Shown here: one piece after another, positions 5,694 through 12,082 of the stretch | Layout of the letters: the number at the start of each line of letters is the position of its first letter | Numbering within the stretch: position 1 is the first letter of the stretch | Assembly (NCBI GenBank): GCA_026992375.1 | Contig: JALXAF010000245.1 | Location: 1-19,866 of the forward strand | Direction: 5' to 3' | Length of the DNA: 19,866 bases | From: Anaerolineae bacterium | GTDB taxonomy: Bacteria > Chloroflexota > Anaerolineae > J102 | Position numbers and translations under genes: made by a program | Notes under the pieces: generated by a model | Told to the model about the DNA's origin: nothing | The model's database searches: none | What the model saw: the letters and a program-made list of their open reading frames with translations, nothing else

Positions 5694-8363
5694 CTATCGT
5701 TGGAAAAATGGGATGAACAGCGCATGCCGGGCTGCGCGGGCCGGAATCGACACGGTGAGGCCTCCGCCCTCCTGAGGATAAAGGACGCCGTGGGCGTGAA
5801 CCTGTATCCTGCCGTTTCCTTCCTTGCCTTCCGCTTTCACAGTAACAAGGTAATCGCCCGGCTCCGCGCCCCGGCTATCGATAAAAAAGCGTGTCTGGCC
5901 GCTTTCATCGATGACCAGAGAGGAGGAAACGAGGCGTCTGTTGATGAAAATCTTACCCTGGGTGGTGGGCGGGAAGTTGGCCCCCACCATCGTGAACACG
6001 CTGCCAGCTCTTCCCTCATCGTGATTAGGCGTCAGGTAAGGCGGGGGCGTTTCGCCCAAAGGATGGGGGAGCGTCCACCGCAGGTCGCGTTCGCGTCCCA
6101 GTTGTCCGTAGGCGTCGCTGCCCCAGCACATCGCGCCACCGCCATGCGCATCGTCCATCCGGGCGCACACGTGATCAAACGCCGCGCTCACATCCTGCAC
6201 GCCCGCGGCCATTCCCATGACAGGAGAGGGGGAAAAGTGGTTGCGATAGGAGCCATCACCCACCTGACCATACAGGTTCAATCCCCAGCAAAACGCACCG
6301 CCATCCACCACGGCGCAGGTGGTTTCACCGCCTGCATCCAACGCTGTGACAGCGGCGCGCAGCGCCGACACGCGGATGGGCGTCGCCCTTTCCCACCCCG
6401 CGTCGGGATTGCCCAACTGCCCCTGATAATTCGCGCCCCAACACCACACCTGGCCATTTCCCAACCGCGCACACGTATGATCATCGCCAGCCGCCATCTC
6501 CACAGCCGGGCCGGTCAGATTCACCCTGACGGGCATGAGGCGATCTTGCCCGCCGCCATCGCCGATCTGACCGGAAGCGTTCTCCCCCCAGCAGTACACA
6601 TCGCCGTCGGTCAGGACCGCGCAGGCGTGTTGTCCGCCCGCGCCGATGGCTTTGGCCGCGGCGGGTAGAGAGACAGTAGCGGGCAGAAGGCGATCCTGCG
6701 TCGATCCCAGCCCCAATTGACCATGATTGTTGCGCCCCCAACAGCGCACGACGCCATCCGTCAACAGCGCACAGGAGAAATCATCGCCCACGCGGACAGC
6801 CCGCGCCTGTCCGCCCAGGTTTTTCACGATCACGGGCGTCGTGGAGAGATATGTGGAGCCATCGCCAAGCTGACCGTAATCATTGCTCCCCCAACAGCGG
6901 ATCGATCCATCTTGCATGAGGACGCAGGAATGCTCCATGCCCGTCTGCACGGCTGCAACGCCGCTGTCGGGCGATGAAAGACGGGTGGGGGAAGACGCAT
7001 CGCTGATGAAACTCGTGTTGAAGCGCTTTCCCCAACACCAGAGAGAGCCATCCGCGGGCGTTGCGCAAGTGAATCCCTGCCCGGCGCTGACCGCGCGCAC
7101 TGCGTGCAGATCGGGAACGCGTCGGGGGGCCGGGCCCAGCACCAACGATCCATTCCCTATCTGCCCCCACATATTGCTCCCCCAGCAATAGGCCTCGCCG
7201 TCATCGAGAACGGAACAGGTGTGATTCGCCCCCGCAGCGGTGGTCATGTAGAAGACGTGTTGAGTCATGCCCGCGACCGGGGCCAATTCGTGCCGACTGC
7301 GGGTCGTGCCATCGCCCAACTGCCCATAGCGATTGTACCCCCAGCAGAGCATACTATGATCCGCGGTGAGAATACATGTGTGGCCCATGCCTGCGCGCAT
7401 GAGGAGAAAGCTCACCTTCATTTCCTGCTCCGCGGGCATTTGCATGAAATTGCTTTGCCCCCAGCATGAAAGACGGGATTCGCCCTGGGCGTCGTGATAC
7501 ACCGCGCAGGTGTGGTTGCATCCGGCCTCGATGGTGGTTCCCGCGCCCGACACTGCGGTCACCTGCACCGGGGTAGTCGATTGCATGACGCCAGACACGC
7601 CCAATTGCCCCCACGCATTCCATCCCCAACAGTACATGCGACCATCTTGCAGCAGGGCGCAGGTGTGGTTGCATCCGGCAGTGATCCAGGTGGCCGCGCC
7701 GGGCAGTTGGATGGTCACCGGGGCAGCCTGATCATGCAGAGAGCCAATTCCGAGTTGACCGGTGTTGTTCGCTCCCCAGCATTGCACCCGGCCATCCGCC
7801 AGCAGCGCGCAGGTGTGCCACGACCCCGCGGCCAGATCGATGGCCTTGCCCGCCAGCCCGGTCACTGAAACCGGTGTGATCTGAGGCGTGACGGAAGGAG
7901 CGCCACTGCCCAATTGCCCGTTGAGGTTGCCGCCCCAGCATTGGATGCCGCCGTTCGCAAGGATCGCACAGGTGTGCTCCTCGCCTGCGGCCAGCGTCAC
8001 AGGCGCATCGGCCAAATTGGAGACGAACACCGGAAAGGAAACGCTGACCATCCCGGCCACCCCCAACTGTCCCCAATCATTCTCGCCCCAACAAATCACC
8101 CGGTCATCCGCCAGGATGGCGCAGGCGTGATTGGTTCCCGCCGCTATCGGACGCAGACGAATGCCAGTTTCCTCCTCAATTCCCAGCTTCGTCTTGAGCG
8201 TGGCGGGAGAGCCATCAGCCAAGATGATAGGCGACAGGGCAGTTGAATTAGGATGTGGTGGAGAGAAAGCTGTCCCGTGAGAAGGAAATGAAAGAACAAA
8301 GAAAACCGCCACCGAAGCCATCGAAAGGACGACCCAATGAAGAAAAGAACGTGAGAGAAACAT
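5694..8363 (-). CDS. Secreted 14-repeat RCC1-type beta-propeller protein with C-terminal IPT/TIG-like domain
   Basis: 889 residues from the ATG at 8363. This start is chosen because AGGAGG sits 5 bases upstream and it places a clean signal peptide (MFLSRSFLHW, then a hydrophobic core) at the N-terminus; the ORF stays open 29 codons further. From about residue 70 to 756 there are 14 RCC1-like repeats of about 49 residues. Each has the pattern G-x-x-H-T-C-A-x-L-x-x-G-x-x-x-CWG-x-N-x-x-GQLG. Fourteen equals two seven-bladed propellers. Each repeat keeps two cysteines (HTC and CWG), and repeats 4 and 5 add a third (GCNHTC). This fits disulfide-stabilised extracellular blades. After the repeats comes an IPT/TIG-like stretch (about 775-860, SVFTMVGANFPPTTQGKI) and the terminal HALFIPFFQR. 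Function is unknown; a binding or cell-surface role is plausible. Repeats 5 and 8 lack the GQLG end. Confidence 0.9.
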   Translation of the reverse strand: MFLSRSFLHWVVLSMASVAVFFVLSFPSHGTAFSPPHPNSTALSPIILADGSPATLKTKLGIEEETGIRLRPIAAGTNHACAILADDRVICWGENDWGQLGVAGMVSVSFPVFVSNLADAPVTLAAGEEHTCAILANGGIQCWGGNLNGQLGSGAPSVTPQITPVSVTGLAGKAIDLAAGSWHTCALLADGRVQCWGANNTGQLGIGSLHDQAAPVTIQLPGAATWITAGCNHTCALLQDGRMYCWGWNAWGQLGVSGVMQSTTPVQVTAVSGAGTTIEAGCNHTCAVYHDAQGESRLSCWGQSNFMQMPAEQEMKVSFLLMRAGMGHTCILTADHSMLCWGYNRYGQLGDGTTRSRHELAPVAGMTQHVFYMTTAAGANHTCSVLDDGEAYCWGSNMWGQIGNGSLVLGPAPRRVPDLHAVRAVSAGQGFTCATPADGSLWCWGKRFNTSFISDASSPTRLSSPDSGVAAVQTGMEHSCVLMQDGSIRCWGSNDYGQLGDGSTYLSTTPVIVKNLGGQARAVRVGDDFSCALLTDGVVRCWGRNNHGQLGLGSTQDRLLPATVSLPAAAKAIGAGGQHACAVLTDGDVYCWGENASGQIGDGGGQDRLMPVRVNLTGPAVEMAAGDDHTCARLGNGQVWCWGANYQGQLGNPDAGWERATPIRVSALRAAVTALDAGGETTCAVVDGGAFCWGLNLYGQVGDGSYRNHFSPSPVMGMAAGVQDVSAAFDHVCARMDDAHGGGAMCWGSDAYGQLGRERDLRWTLPHPLGETPPPYLTPNHDEGRAGSVFTMVGANFPPTTQGKIFINRRLVSSSLVIDESGQTRFFIDSRGAEPGDYLVTVKAEGKEGNGRIQVHAHGVLYPQEGGGLTVSIPARAARHALFIPFFQR

Positions 8364-8368
8364 GATGA

Positions 8369-8374
8369 CCTCCT
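8369..8374 (-). promoter_or_regulatory. Strong Shine-Dalgarno AGGAGG fixing the RCC1 protein start
   Basis: The minus strand reads AGGAGG followed by TCATC and the ATG at 8363. This is the best ribosome-binding site near the 5' end of the gene. It argues against the upstream in-frame ATG at 8450, which would add an arginine-rich 29-residue extension ahead of the signal peptide. Confidence 0.85.
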
Positions 8375-8409
8375 GAAACAGCAATCGATATTGAGCCGAT
8401 ATGTGACGC

Positions 8410-8570
8410 GCCCGACGCACACGCCATCGGGCGAGACGAGTCGTCTGCAAAAGGTTGTTCCATTGCTCTCCCAGGTCGGCTTTGATGAATGCTCACAAAT
8501 TAAATCGGTCATAGTGGCATTTGCCACGTTCGCCCGACGATGAAGTCGTCAGGCTACAGGTGCGACGCAC
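8410..8570. repeat. Chain of short perfect dyads (mini-hairpins) upstream of the RCC1 gene
   Basis: Five small self-complementary elements occur in 161 bases. GCCCGA/TCGGGC forms arms at 8410-8415 and 8427-8432. AGACGAGTCGTCT is at 8434-8446. GTGGCATTTGCCAC is at 8514-8527. GACGATGAAGTCGTC is at 8536-8550. GTGCGACGCAC is at 8560-8570. Loops are 1 to 11 bases. The fourth element and its AGGCTACA flank recur, inverted, at 19844-19866. The fifth recurs at 19323 and 19411. Confidence 0.75.
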
Positions 8571-9053
8571 TTGAAACAGCGTTGGCCCAAGGCGTCACCT
8601 GGGCGACTCCAGAACATGCGGGGATGCGACCATGGACTGTGGTAAGTACGTCGCATCTGAGTTTTTAACCGGGGGACTCCATCCCCCCGCTGCTGGTGGC
8701 GGGAGAGAATCTTCCTCAGTCTATGACCGGGTTAGTTTGTCAATGTTCATTAAAGCCGGTTTTCTTGAATTATGCCACAGCGCCCAGGAAACGAGAATCC
8801 AGGATCGCCGGCAATCCCGCCACTGGCGGAAAAGTGGACAGAGAATTGAGTCGTAATCGGCTGCACGGGAATGAAAGGTGAACAAATTGGCGGTGAGTTT
8901 GCCGCCTCGCCAAACGTCGGCTTGGCGAACCTTGCGCGACCGCCGCCAACGCACTGGCAGCCCAACAGAAGGATTGGCGGTTCACCCCGATCGGCTTTAG
9001 AATGTGTAAAGTGCTATACCGCAAACTCTCACTACCATCATCGAGGCCCGACC
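8571..9053. other. Gene-free region with further inverted repeats
   Basis: No convincing coding sequence. Visible structure includes ATGCGAC/GTCGCAT (8624-8630 with 8650-8656), GGGGGA/TCCCCC (8671-8676 with 8682-8687) and CGCCACTGGCG near 8818-8828. A nested palindrome is bounded by GGTGAAC (8877-8883) and GTTCACC (8980-8986), with CGCCAA/TTGGCG inside it. The open frame upstream of the acyl-CoA dehydrogenase start (from 8871) runs through these repeats and does not look like protein. Confidence 0.6.
9012..9020 (+). promoter_or_regulatory. Possible extended -10 element for the acyl-CoA dehydrogenase
   Basis: TGcTATACC (TG at 9012-9013, hexamer at 9015-9020) lies 33 bases before the ATG at 9054. 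No convincing -35 hexamer is found at the right distance, so this is only a weak candidate. Confidence 0.3.
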
Positions 9054-10253
9054 ATGATCTACGCACCCCCTCCGCATATCACGGACATGATCCAAACCGT
9101 TCGCGAGTTCATTCGCGAGGAGCTTTATCCTCTGGAGCGCATCTACATTCCCCGCGGCTTCAAGGGCGCGGAAGCGGCGCTGGAGCCCAAGCGTCAGAAG
9201 GTAAAGGAGATGGGGCTGTGGGCTCCGCACATGCCTAAAGCCTACGGCGGCCTGGGGCTTTCGCTCACCGAATTCGCATACATCAGCGAGGAGTTGGGTC
9301 GCTCGGTCTTCGGACATTACGTCTTCAACAGCGCCGCGCCCGACATCGGCAACATGGAGCTGCTGCTGGCTCACGGCAGCGAGGAGCAAAAAGAGCGCTG
9401 GCTCAAGCCCCTGATTGCGGGCGAAATCCGTAGCTGCTTTTCCATGACCGAACCCGAGCACGCGGGCTCAAACCCGGTGTGGATGGACACGACCGCAGTG
9501 CGGGATGGCGACGAGTACGTTATCAACGGACACAAGTGGTTCTCCACCTCGGCCGATGGCGCGGCCTTCACCGTGGTCATGGCCGTCACCGATCCCAACG
9601 CGCAGAAACACCGCAGGGCCAGTATGCTCATTGTGCCCACCGACACCCCGGGGTTCGTGCTGGAGGCGAACACGCCCGTGGCCGGGCACGTGGGCGAAGG
9701 CTATTTCACTCACGGCGAGGTGCGATTCATTGACGCCCGCGTGCCCACCAGCAATCTCATCGGCGAGGAGGGCGAGGGCTTCATCCTGGCCCAGGAACGA
9801 TTGGGCCCAGGCCGCATTCATCATACCATGCGCTGGATCGGAATTGCGGAGCGGGCCTTCGATCTCATGTGCAGCTACGCTGTGAAGCGCGAACTTTCCC
9901 CCGGCAATCCCCTTTCGCACCAGCAGATCATCAAAGCCTGGATTGCGGAAAGCCGGGCCGAAATCGACGCCGCCCGCCTGCTGGTGTTGGACACCGCCGC
10001 CCGCATCGACGAGCAGGGCCCCTACGCCGCCCGCAACGAGATATCCGAGATCAAGTTCTACGTGGCCAACATGCTGCAACATGTGCTAGATCGGGCCATT
10101 CAGGTGCATGGCGGCCTGGGCGTCACCGATTACACGCCCCTGGCTTACTGGTATGGCCACGAGCGGGCTGCCCGCATCTACGACGGCGCGGACGAAGTGC
10201 ACAAGATGGTCGTAGCCCGCCGCATTTTGCGGGAGTATGAAAAAAAGCAGTAA
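9054..10253 (+). CDS. Acyl-CoA dehydrogenase family protein, ACAD10/ACAD11 (LvaC)-like
   Basis: 399-residue FAD flavoprotein of the acyl-CoA dehydrogenase fold. The N-terminal helical domain includes PHMPKAYGGLGLSLTEFAYI. The FAD/substrate strand is CFSMTEPEHAGSNP. The C-terminal helical domain includes QVHGGLGVTDYTPLAYWYGH and ends IYDGADEVHKMVVARRIL. Ordinary acyl-CoA dehydrogenases carry the catalytic Glu in a YEG-type motif here. This protein has Asp in DGADEVH, which resembles the DGPDEVH signature I recall for ACAD10/ACAD11. I chose the start at 9054 because the coding character and homologous sequence begin there, with GAGG about 7 bases upstream. The ACAD-fold gene is followed on the same strand by an APH-type kinase, the partner domain in ACAD10/11. 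Proposed role: processing a 4-phospho-acyl-CoA so that it can enter beta-oxidation. The stop codon falls inside a repeat. Confidence 0.9.
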   Translation: MIYAPPPHITDMIQTVREFIREELYPLERIYIPRGFKGAEAALEPKRQKVKEMGLWAPHMPKAYGGLGLSLTEFAYISEELGRSVFGHYVFNSAAPDIGNMELLLAHGSEEQKERWLKPLIAGEIRSCFSMTEPEHAGSNPVWMDTTAVRDGDEYVINGHKWFSTSADGAAFTVVMAVTDPNAQKHRRASMLIVPTDTPGFVLEANTPVAGHVGEGYFTHGEVRFIDARVPTSNLIGEEGEGFILAQERLGPGRIHHTMRWIGIAERAFDLMCSYAVKRELSPGNPLSHQQIIKAWIAESRAEIDAARLLVLDTAARIDEQGPYAARNEISEIKFYVANMLQHVLDRAIQVHGGLGVTDYTPLAYWYGHERAARIYDGADEVHKMVVARRILREYEKKQ

Positions 10254-10293
10254 GCAGCAGGTCAGTATGCAGTAAAGCAGTGAGACAGTAAGA
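10246..10293. repeat. Degenerate gcagtaa repeat overlapping the dehydrogenase stop codon
   Basis: Units AGCAGTAAGCAG, CAGTATGCAGTAAAGCAG and ACAGTAAGAG follow one another. They are reverse-complement relatives of the repeat at 1460-1522. The first unit supplies the last codon (CAG) and the TAA stop of the acyl-CoA dehydrogenase gene at 10251-10253. Confidence 0.7.
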
Positions 10294-10363
10294 GACCGGG
10301 GACCGAGGACCGGAGACGGGAAAGGGATTGTTCTTTCGGTCCTCCGTCCCCCCGTCTTCCGTC
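10294..10363. repeat. Large imperfect hairpin repeat (gaccgagga unit)
   Basis: The left arm (10294-10324) contains GACCGGGGACCGAGGACCGG. The right arm (10333-10363) contains CTTTCGGTCCTCCGTCCCC. The arms are 31 bases each with an 8-base loop. As in the 842-921 repeat, each arm is a degenerate direct repeat and the two are complementary. It lies between the dehydrogenase and kinase genes. The in-frame ATG at 10328, upstream of the kinase, falls in its loop. Confidence 0.75.
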
Positions 10364-10417
10364 TATTTTCAAAGCAATGACCAGCATCCACACACCATTG
10401 ATTTATTCACGAACAGC

Positions 10418-11473
10418 ATGACTGACGACACCATCCCCATGCGCCCGGACGAGCGCTTTGACGAGGCCCGCTTGCAAGCCTGGCTCAAAGATAAGCTCTC
10501 CGGTGCGGACAAGCCCATGACCGTGCGCCAGTTCACCGGCGGCGTGGCCAATCTCACCTATCTGCTGGATTTTGGCGAGCAGCAATACGTGCTGCGGCGT
10601 CCGCCCCTGGGCCCGGTGGCCAAACACGCCCACGACATGGCCCGGGAGTACAAAGTGCTGTCGGTGCTGCATCGGGCCTTTCCCAAAGCGCCGCGGGCGT
10701 GGCTGTTCTGCCAGGATGAGAGCATCATTGGCGGGCCGTTCATCATCGTGGAGCGGCGGCAGGGCGTGGTTGTGCGCAAAGCCATCCCGCCCGAATTTGC
10801 GGGCATCCCCGACGCCCCCCAGCGCATGAGCCGGGCCCTGATCGAGACCCTGGCCGAGTTCCACGCTGTGGATTTCGCGGCGCTGGGGCTGAGCGACCTC
10901 GGCCGGCCCGAAGGCTTCATCACCCGCCAGATCGAAGGCTGGAACAAACGCTGGCACGCGGCTAAGACCGAAGACATGTCTGTCATGGATGAGATCTACG
11001 CCTGGCTCAAGGCCCATCAGCCCCCTTCGCCCCCGCCGACCCTGGTGCACAACGACTACAAGCTGGATAACGTCATGTTCGCGCCCGACGATCCGGGTCG
11101 CATCGTGGCGGTATTTGATTGGGACATGTGCACCTTGGGCGATCCCTTCTCCGATCTGGGCGCTTTGCTCACCTACTGGACCGAACCCTCGGACCCGCCG
11201 TACATGCAGGCCATCGCCCAAATGCCCGTGAGCGACAAGCGCTTCTGGACGCGGGCGCAGCTGGTGCAGCGCTACGCCGAGATCTCGGGCCGGGATGTGT
11301 CGGATGTGCATTTCTACCACGCGCTGGGGCTGTTCCGACTGACTGTCATCGCCGCCCAGATCTACATCCGCTACGTGCGGGGGCAGACGAAAGATGAGCG
11401 CTTCGCGGGCCTGGGCGCGCTCATCCCCCTCATCGCCCGCGCCGCGCATGACGTGGCGATGAAGCGCCCATAG
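10418..11473 (+). CDS. APH-fold phosphotransferase, ACAD10/11 kinase-domain (LvaA)-like
   Basis: 351 residues from the ATG at 10418. This start excludes an upstream in-frame ATG (10328) that lies in a hairpin repeat. The aminoglycoside-phosphotransferase/choline-kinase fold is visible. The nucleotide-binding strand is QFTGGVANLTYLL (about residues 38-50). The catalytic loop is LVHNDYKLDNVMF (about 208-220), with the Brenner-type H-x-D-x-x-x-x-N. The metal-binding segment is VFDWDMCTLGDPFSDLG (about 231-247). Members next to acyl-CoA dehydrogenases correspond to the N-terminal kinase half of ACAD10/ACAD11 and to bacterial LvaA, which phosphorylate the hydroxyl of 4-hydroxyacyl-CoA. Antibiotic resistance is unlikely in this context. 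The Shine-Dalgarno is weak; ATG 10439 is an alternative start. A palindromic gap of 164 bases separates it from the dehydrogenase. Confidence 0.9.
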   Translation: MTDDTIPMRPDERFDEARLQAWLKDKLSGADKPMTVRQFTGGVANLTYLLDFGEQQYVLRRPPLGPVAKHAHDMAREYKVLSVLHRAFPKAPRAWLFCQDESIIGGPFIIVERRQGVVVRKAIPPEFAGIPDAPQRMSRALIETLAEFHAVDFAALGLSDLGRPEGFITRQIEGWNKRWHAAKTEDMSVMDEIYAWLKAHQPPSPPPTLVHNDYKLDNVMFAPDDPGRIVAVFDWDMCTLGDPFSDLGALLTYWTEPSDPPYMQAIAQMPVSDKRFWTRAQLVQRYAEISGRDVSDVHFYHALGLFRLTVIAAQIYIRYVRGQTKDERFAGLGALIPLIARAAHDVAMKRP

Positions 11474-11499
11474 AACGCCATTGTCCTGCTATGAAAATA

Positions 11500-11580
11500 G
11501 ATCTCATGCAAAGACGCCAAGGCACAAAGGGAAAAAGAAGCAAAGAATCCTTGGCGGCTTTTGCGTCTTTGCGTGAGATC
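11500..11580. repeat. Inverted repeat, caaagacgccaagg type
   Basis: The left arm runs GATCTCATGCAAAGACGCCAAGG at 11500-11522 (key bases GATCTCA, then GCAAAGACGC). The right arm (11549-11580) reads CCTTGGCGG, then GCGTCTTTGCGTGAGATC. The arms match apart from one mismatch and a 9-base insertion. It lies just after the kinase stop codon. I recall this repeat vocabulary as common between genes of many environmental bacteria. It may end transcripts structurally, but it has no poly-U tract. Confidence 0.8.
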
Positions 11581-11725
11581 TTCGTCCGTATCGGCGAACT
11601 GCCGCGCGTGGCGCCTGTTTCGTAAATGGAACGCAGATGGCGCAGAAAAAGCTGATCGACGTAGATGAAACCAGATAAAATCAGGCTTATTGGTAACTAA
11701 TAAGGTCGTCACCGGTCGTTATCCG

Positions 11726-11812
11726 AAAACCACTAAGAACACGAAGACACAAGGGGGAAATTATCCATTTTTTTCTTCGCGTTCTTAGTGCCTTTGTGTC
11801 CTTTGTGGTTTG
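11726..11812. repeat. Inverted repeat, accactaagaacacgaag type
   Basis: The left arm from 11726 reads AAAACCACTAAGAACACGAA followed by GACACAAGG. The right arm to 11812 reads CTTCGCGTTCTTAGTG, then CCTTTGTGTCCTTTGTGG. A T-rich loop of about 20 bases separates them. The stretch between this and the previous palindrome (11610-11690) carries another repetitive-looking segment (AACGCAGATGGCGCAG) and no gene. Confidence 0.8.
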
Positions 11813-11817
11813 TTAAC

Positions 11818-11838
11818 CGGGGTACGTTAGCAGTTACG
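11818..11838 (-). repeat. 20-base repeat, copy 1 (inverted partner at 14936-14955)
   Basis: On the minus strand this reads CGTAACTGCTAACGTACC. The copy after pnp on the plus strand (14936-14955) reads CGTAACTGCTTAACGTAGCC. The two differ by single-base insertions, point in opposite directions and bracket the rpsO-pnp operon. Confidence 0.6.
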
Positions 11839-11921
11839 CTTATTGTAAGCACCTGAGCGCTTTTTGAGGGATGGATTCTGCACCGATGCGGCTGGAGGTC
11901 AAAACTTTAGAATCTCTTGAT

Positions 11922-11950
11922 TTGATTATTGTTAGGAAAAGTGGTAGAAT
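11922..11950 (+). promoter_or_regulatory. Promoter of the rpsO-pnp operon
   Basis: TTGATT (11922-11927) and TAGAAT (11945-11950) are separated by exactly 17 bases, with an extended TG (TGgTAGAAT). The surroundings are AT-rich in contrast to the flanking DNA. Transcription would begin near 11957 and leave a leader of about 125 bases before rpsO. Confidence 0.65.
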
Positions 11951-12021
11951 TATCAATTGCAGGGAGAAGGCTCCCGCTTAACCTCCCTCCGAAGTCGTAG
12001 TTTGTCCATTCCCACATCTCG

Positions 12022-12058
12022 CTGGGGCACGCGTCCAGGTATTCCAACGGTGTCCCGG
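12022..12058 (+). promoter_or_regulatory. Structured rpsO leader, candidate S15 autoregulatory element
   Basis: CTGGGGCAC (12022-12030) can pair with GTGTCCCGG (12050-12058) as a 9-base-pair stem containing two G-U pairs. It closes a 19-base loop and ends about 10 bases before the rpsO Shine-Dalgarno AGGAG. Upstream, GGGAG and two CTCCC copies (near 11962-11998) offer a second, competing hairpin. S15 is known to repress its own translation through leader structures in several bacteria. Assigning that role here is inference. Confidence 0.4.
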
Positions 12059-12082
12059 CCATGAAAAAAGGAGAACGTTTCA

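Noticed and set aside
8364..8450. 29-residue upstream extension of the RCC1 protein
   Set aside because: It would place an arginine-rich peptide ahead of the signal peptide, and AGGAGG clearly marks the downstream ATG.
8410..8570. CRISPR array
   Set aside because: The dyads are all different and not separated by regular spacers. No cas gene is present.
8871..9053. 61-codon N-terminal extension of the acyl-CoA dehydrogenase
   Set aside because: It runs through a nested palindrome, has no good ribosome-binding site and gives a non-family, low-complexity sequence. The family-like protein starts at 9054.
10328..10417. 30-codon N-terminal extension of the kinase
   Set aside because: The ATG lies in the loop of a repeat hairpin. 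The residues encoded by the repeat arm do not resemble the kinase family.
10418..11473. Aminoglycoside resistance gene
   Set aside because: The APH fold is shared, but the neighbour is an acyl-CoA dehydrogenase and there is no mobile-element context. The ACAD10/11-type kinase is the better reading.
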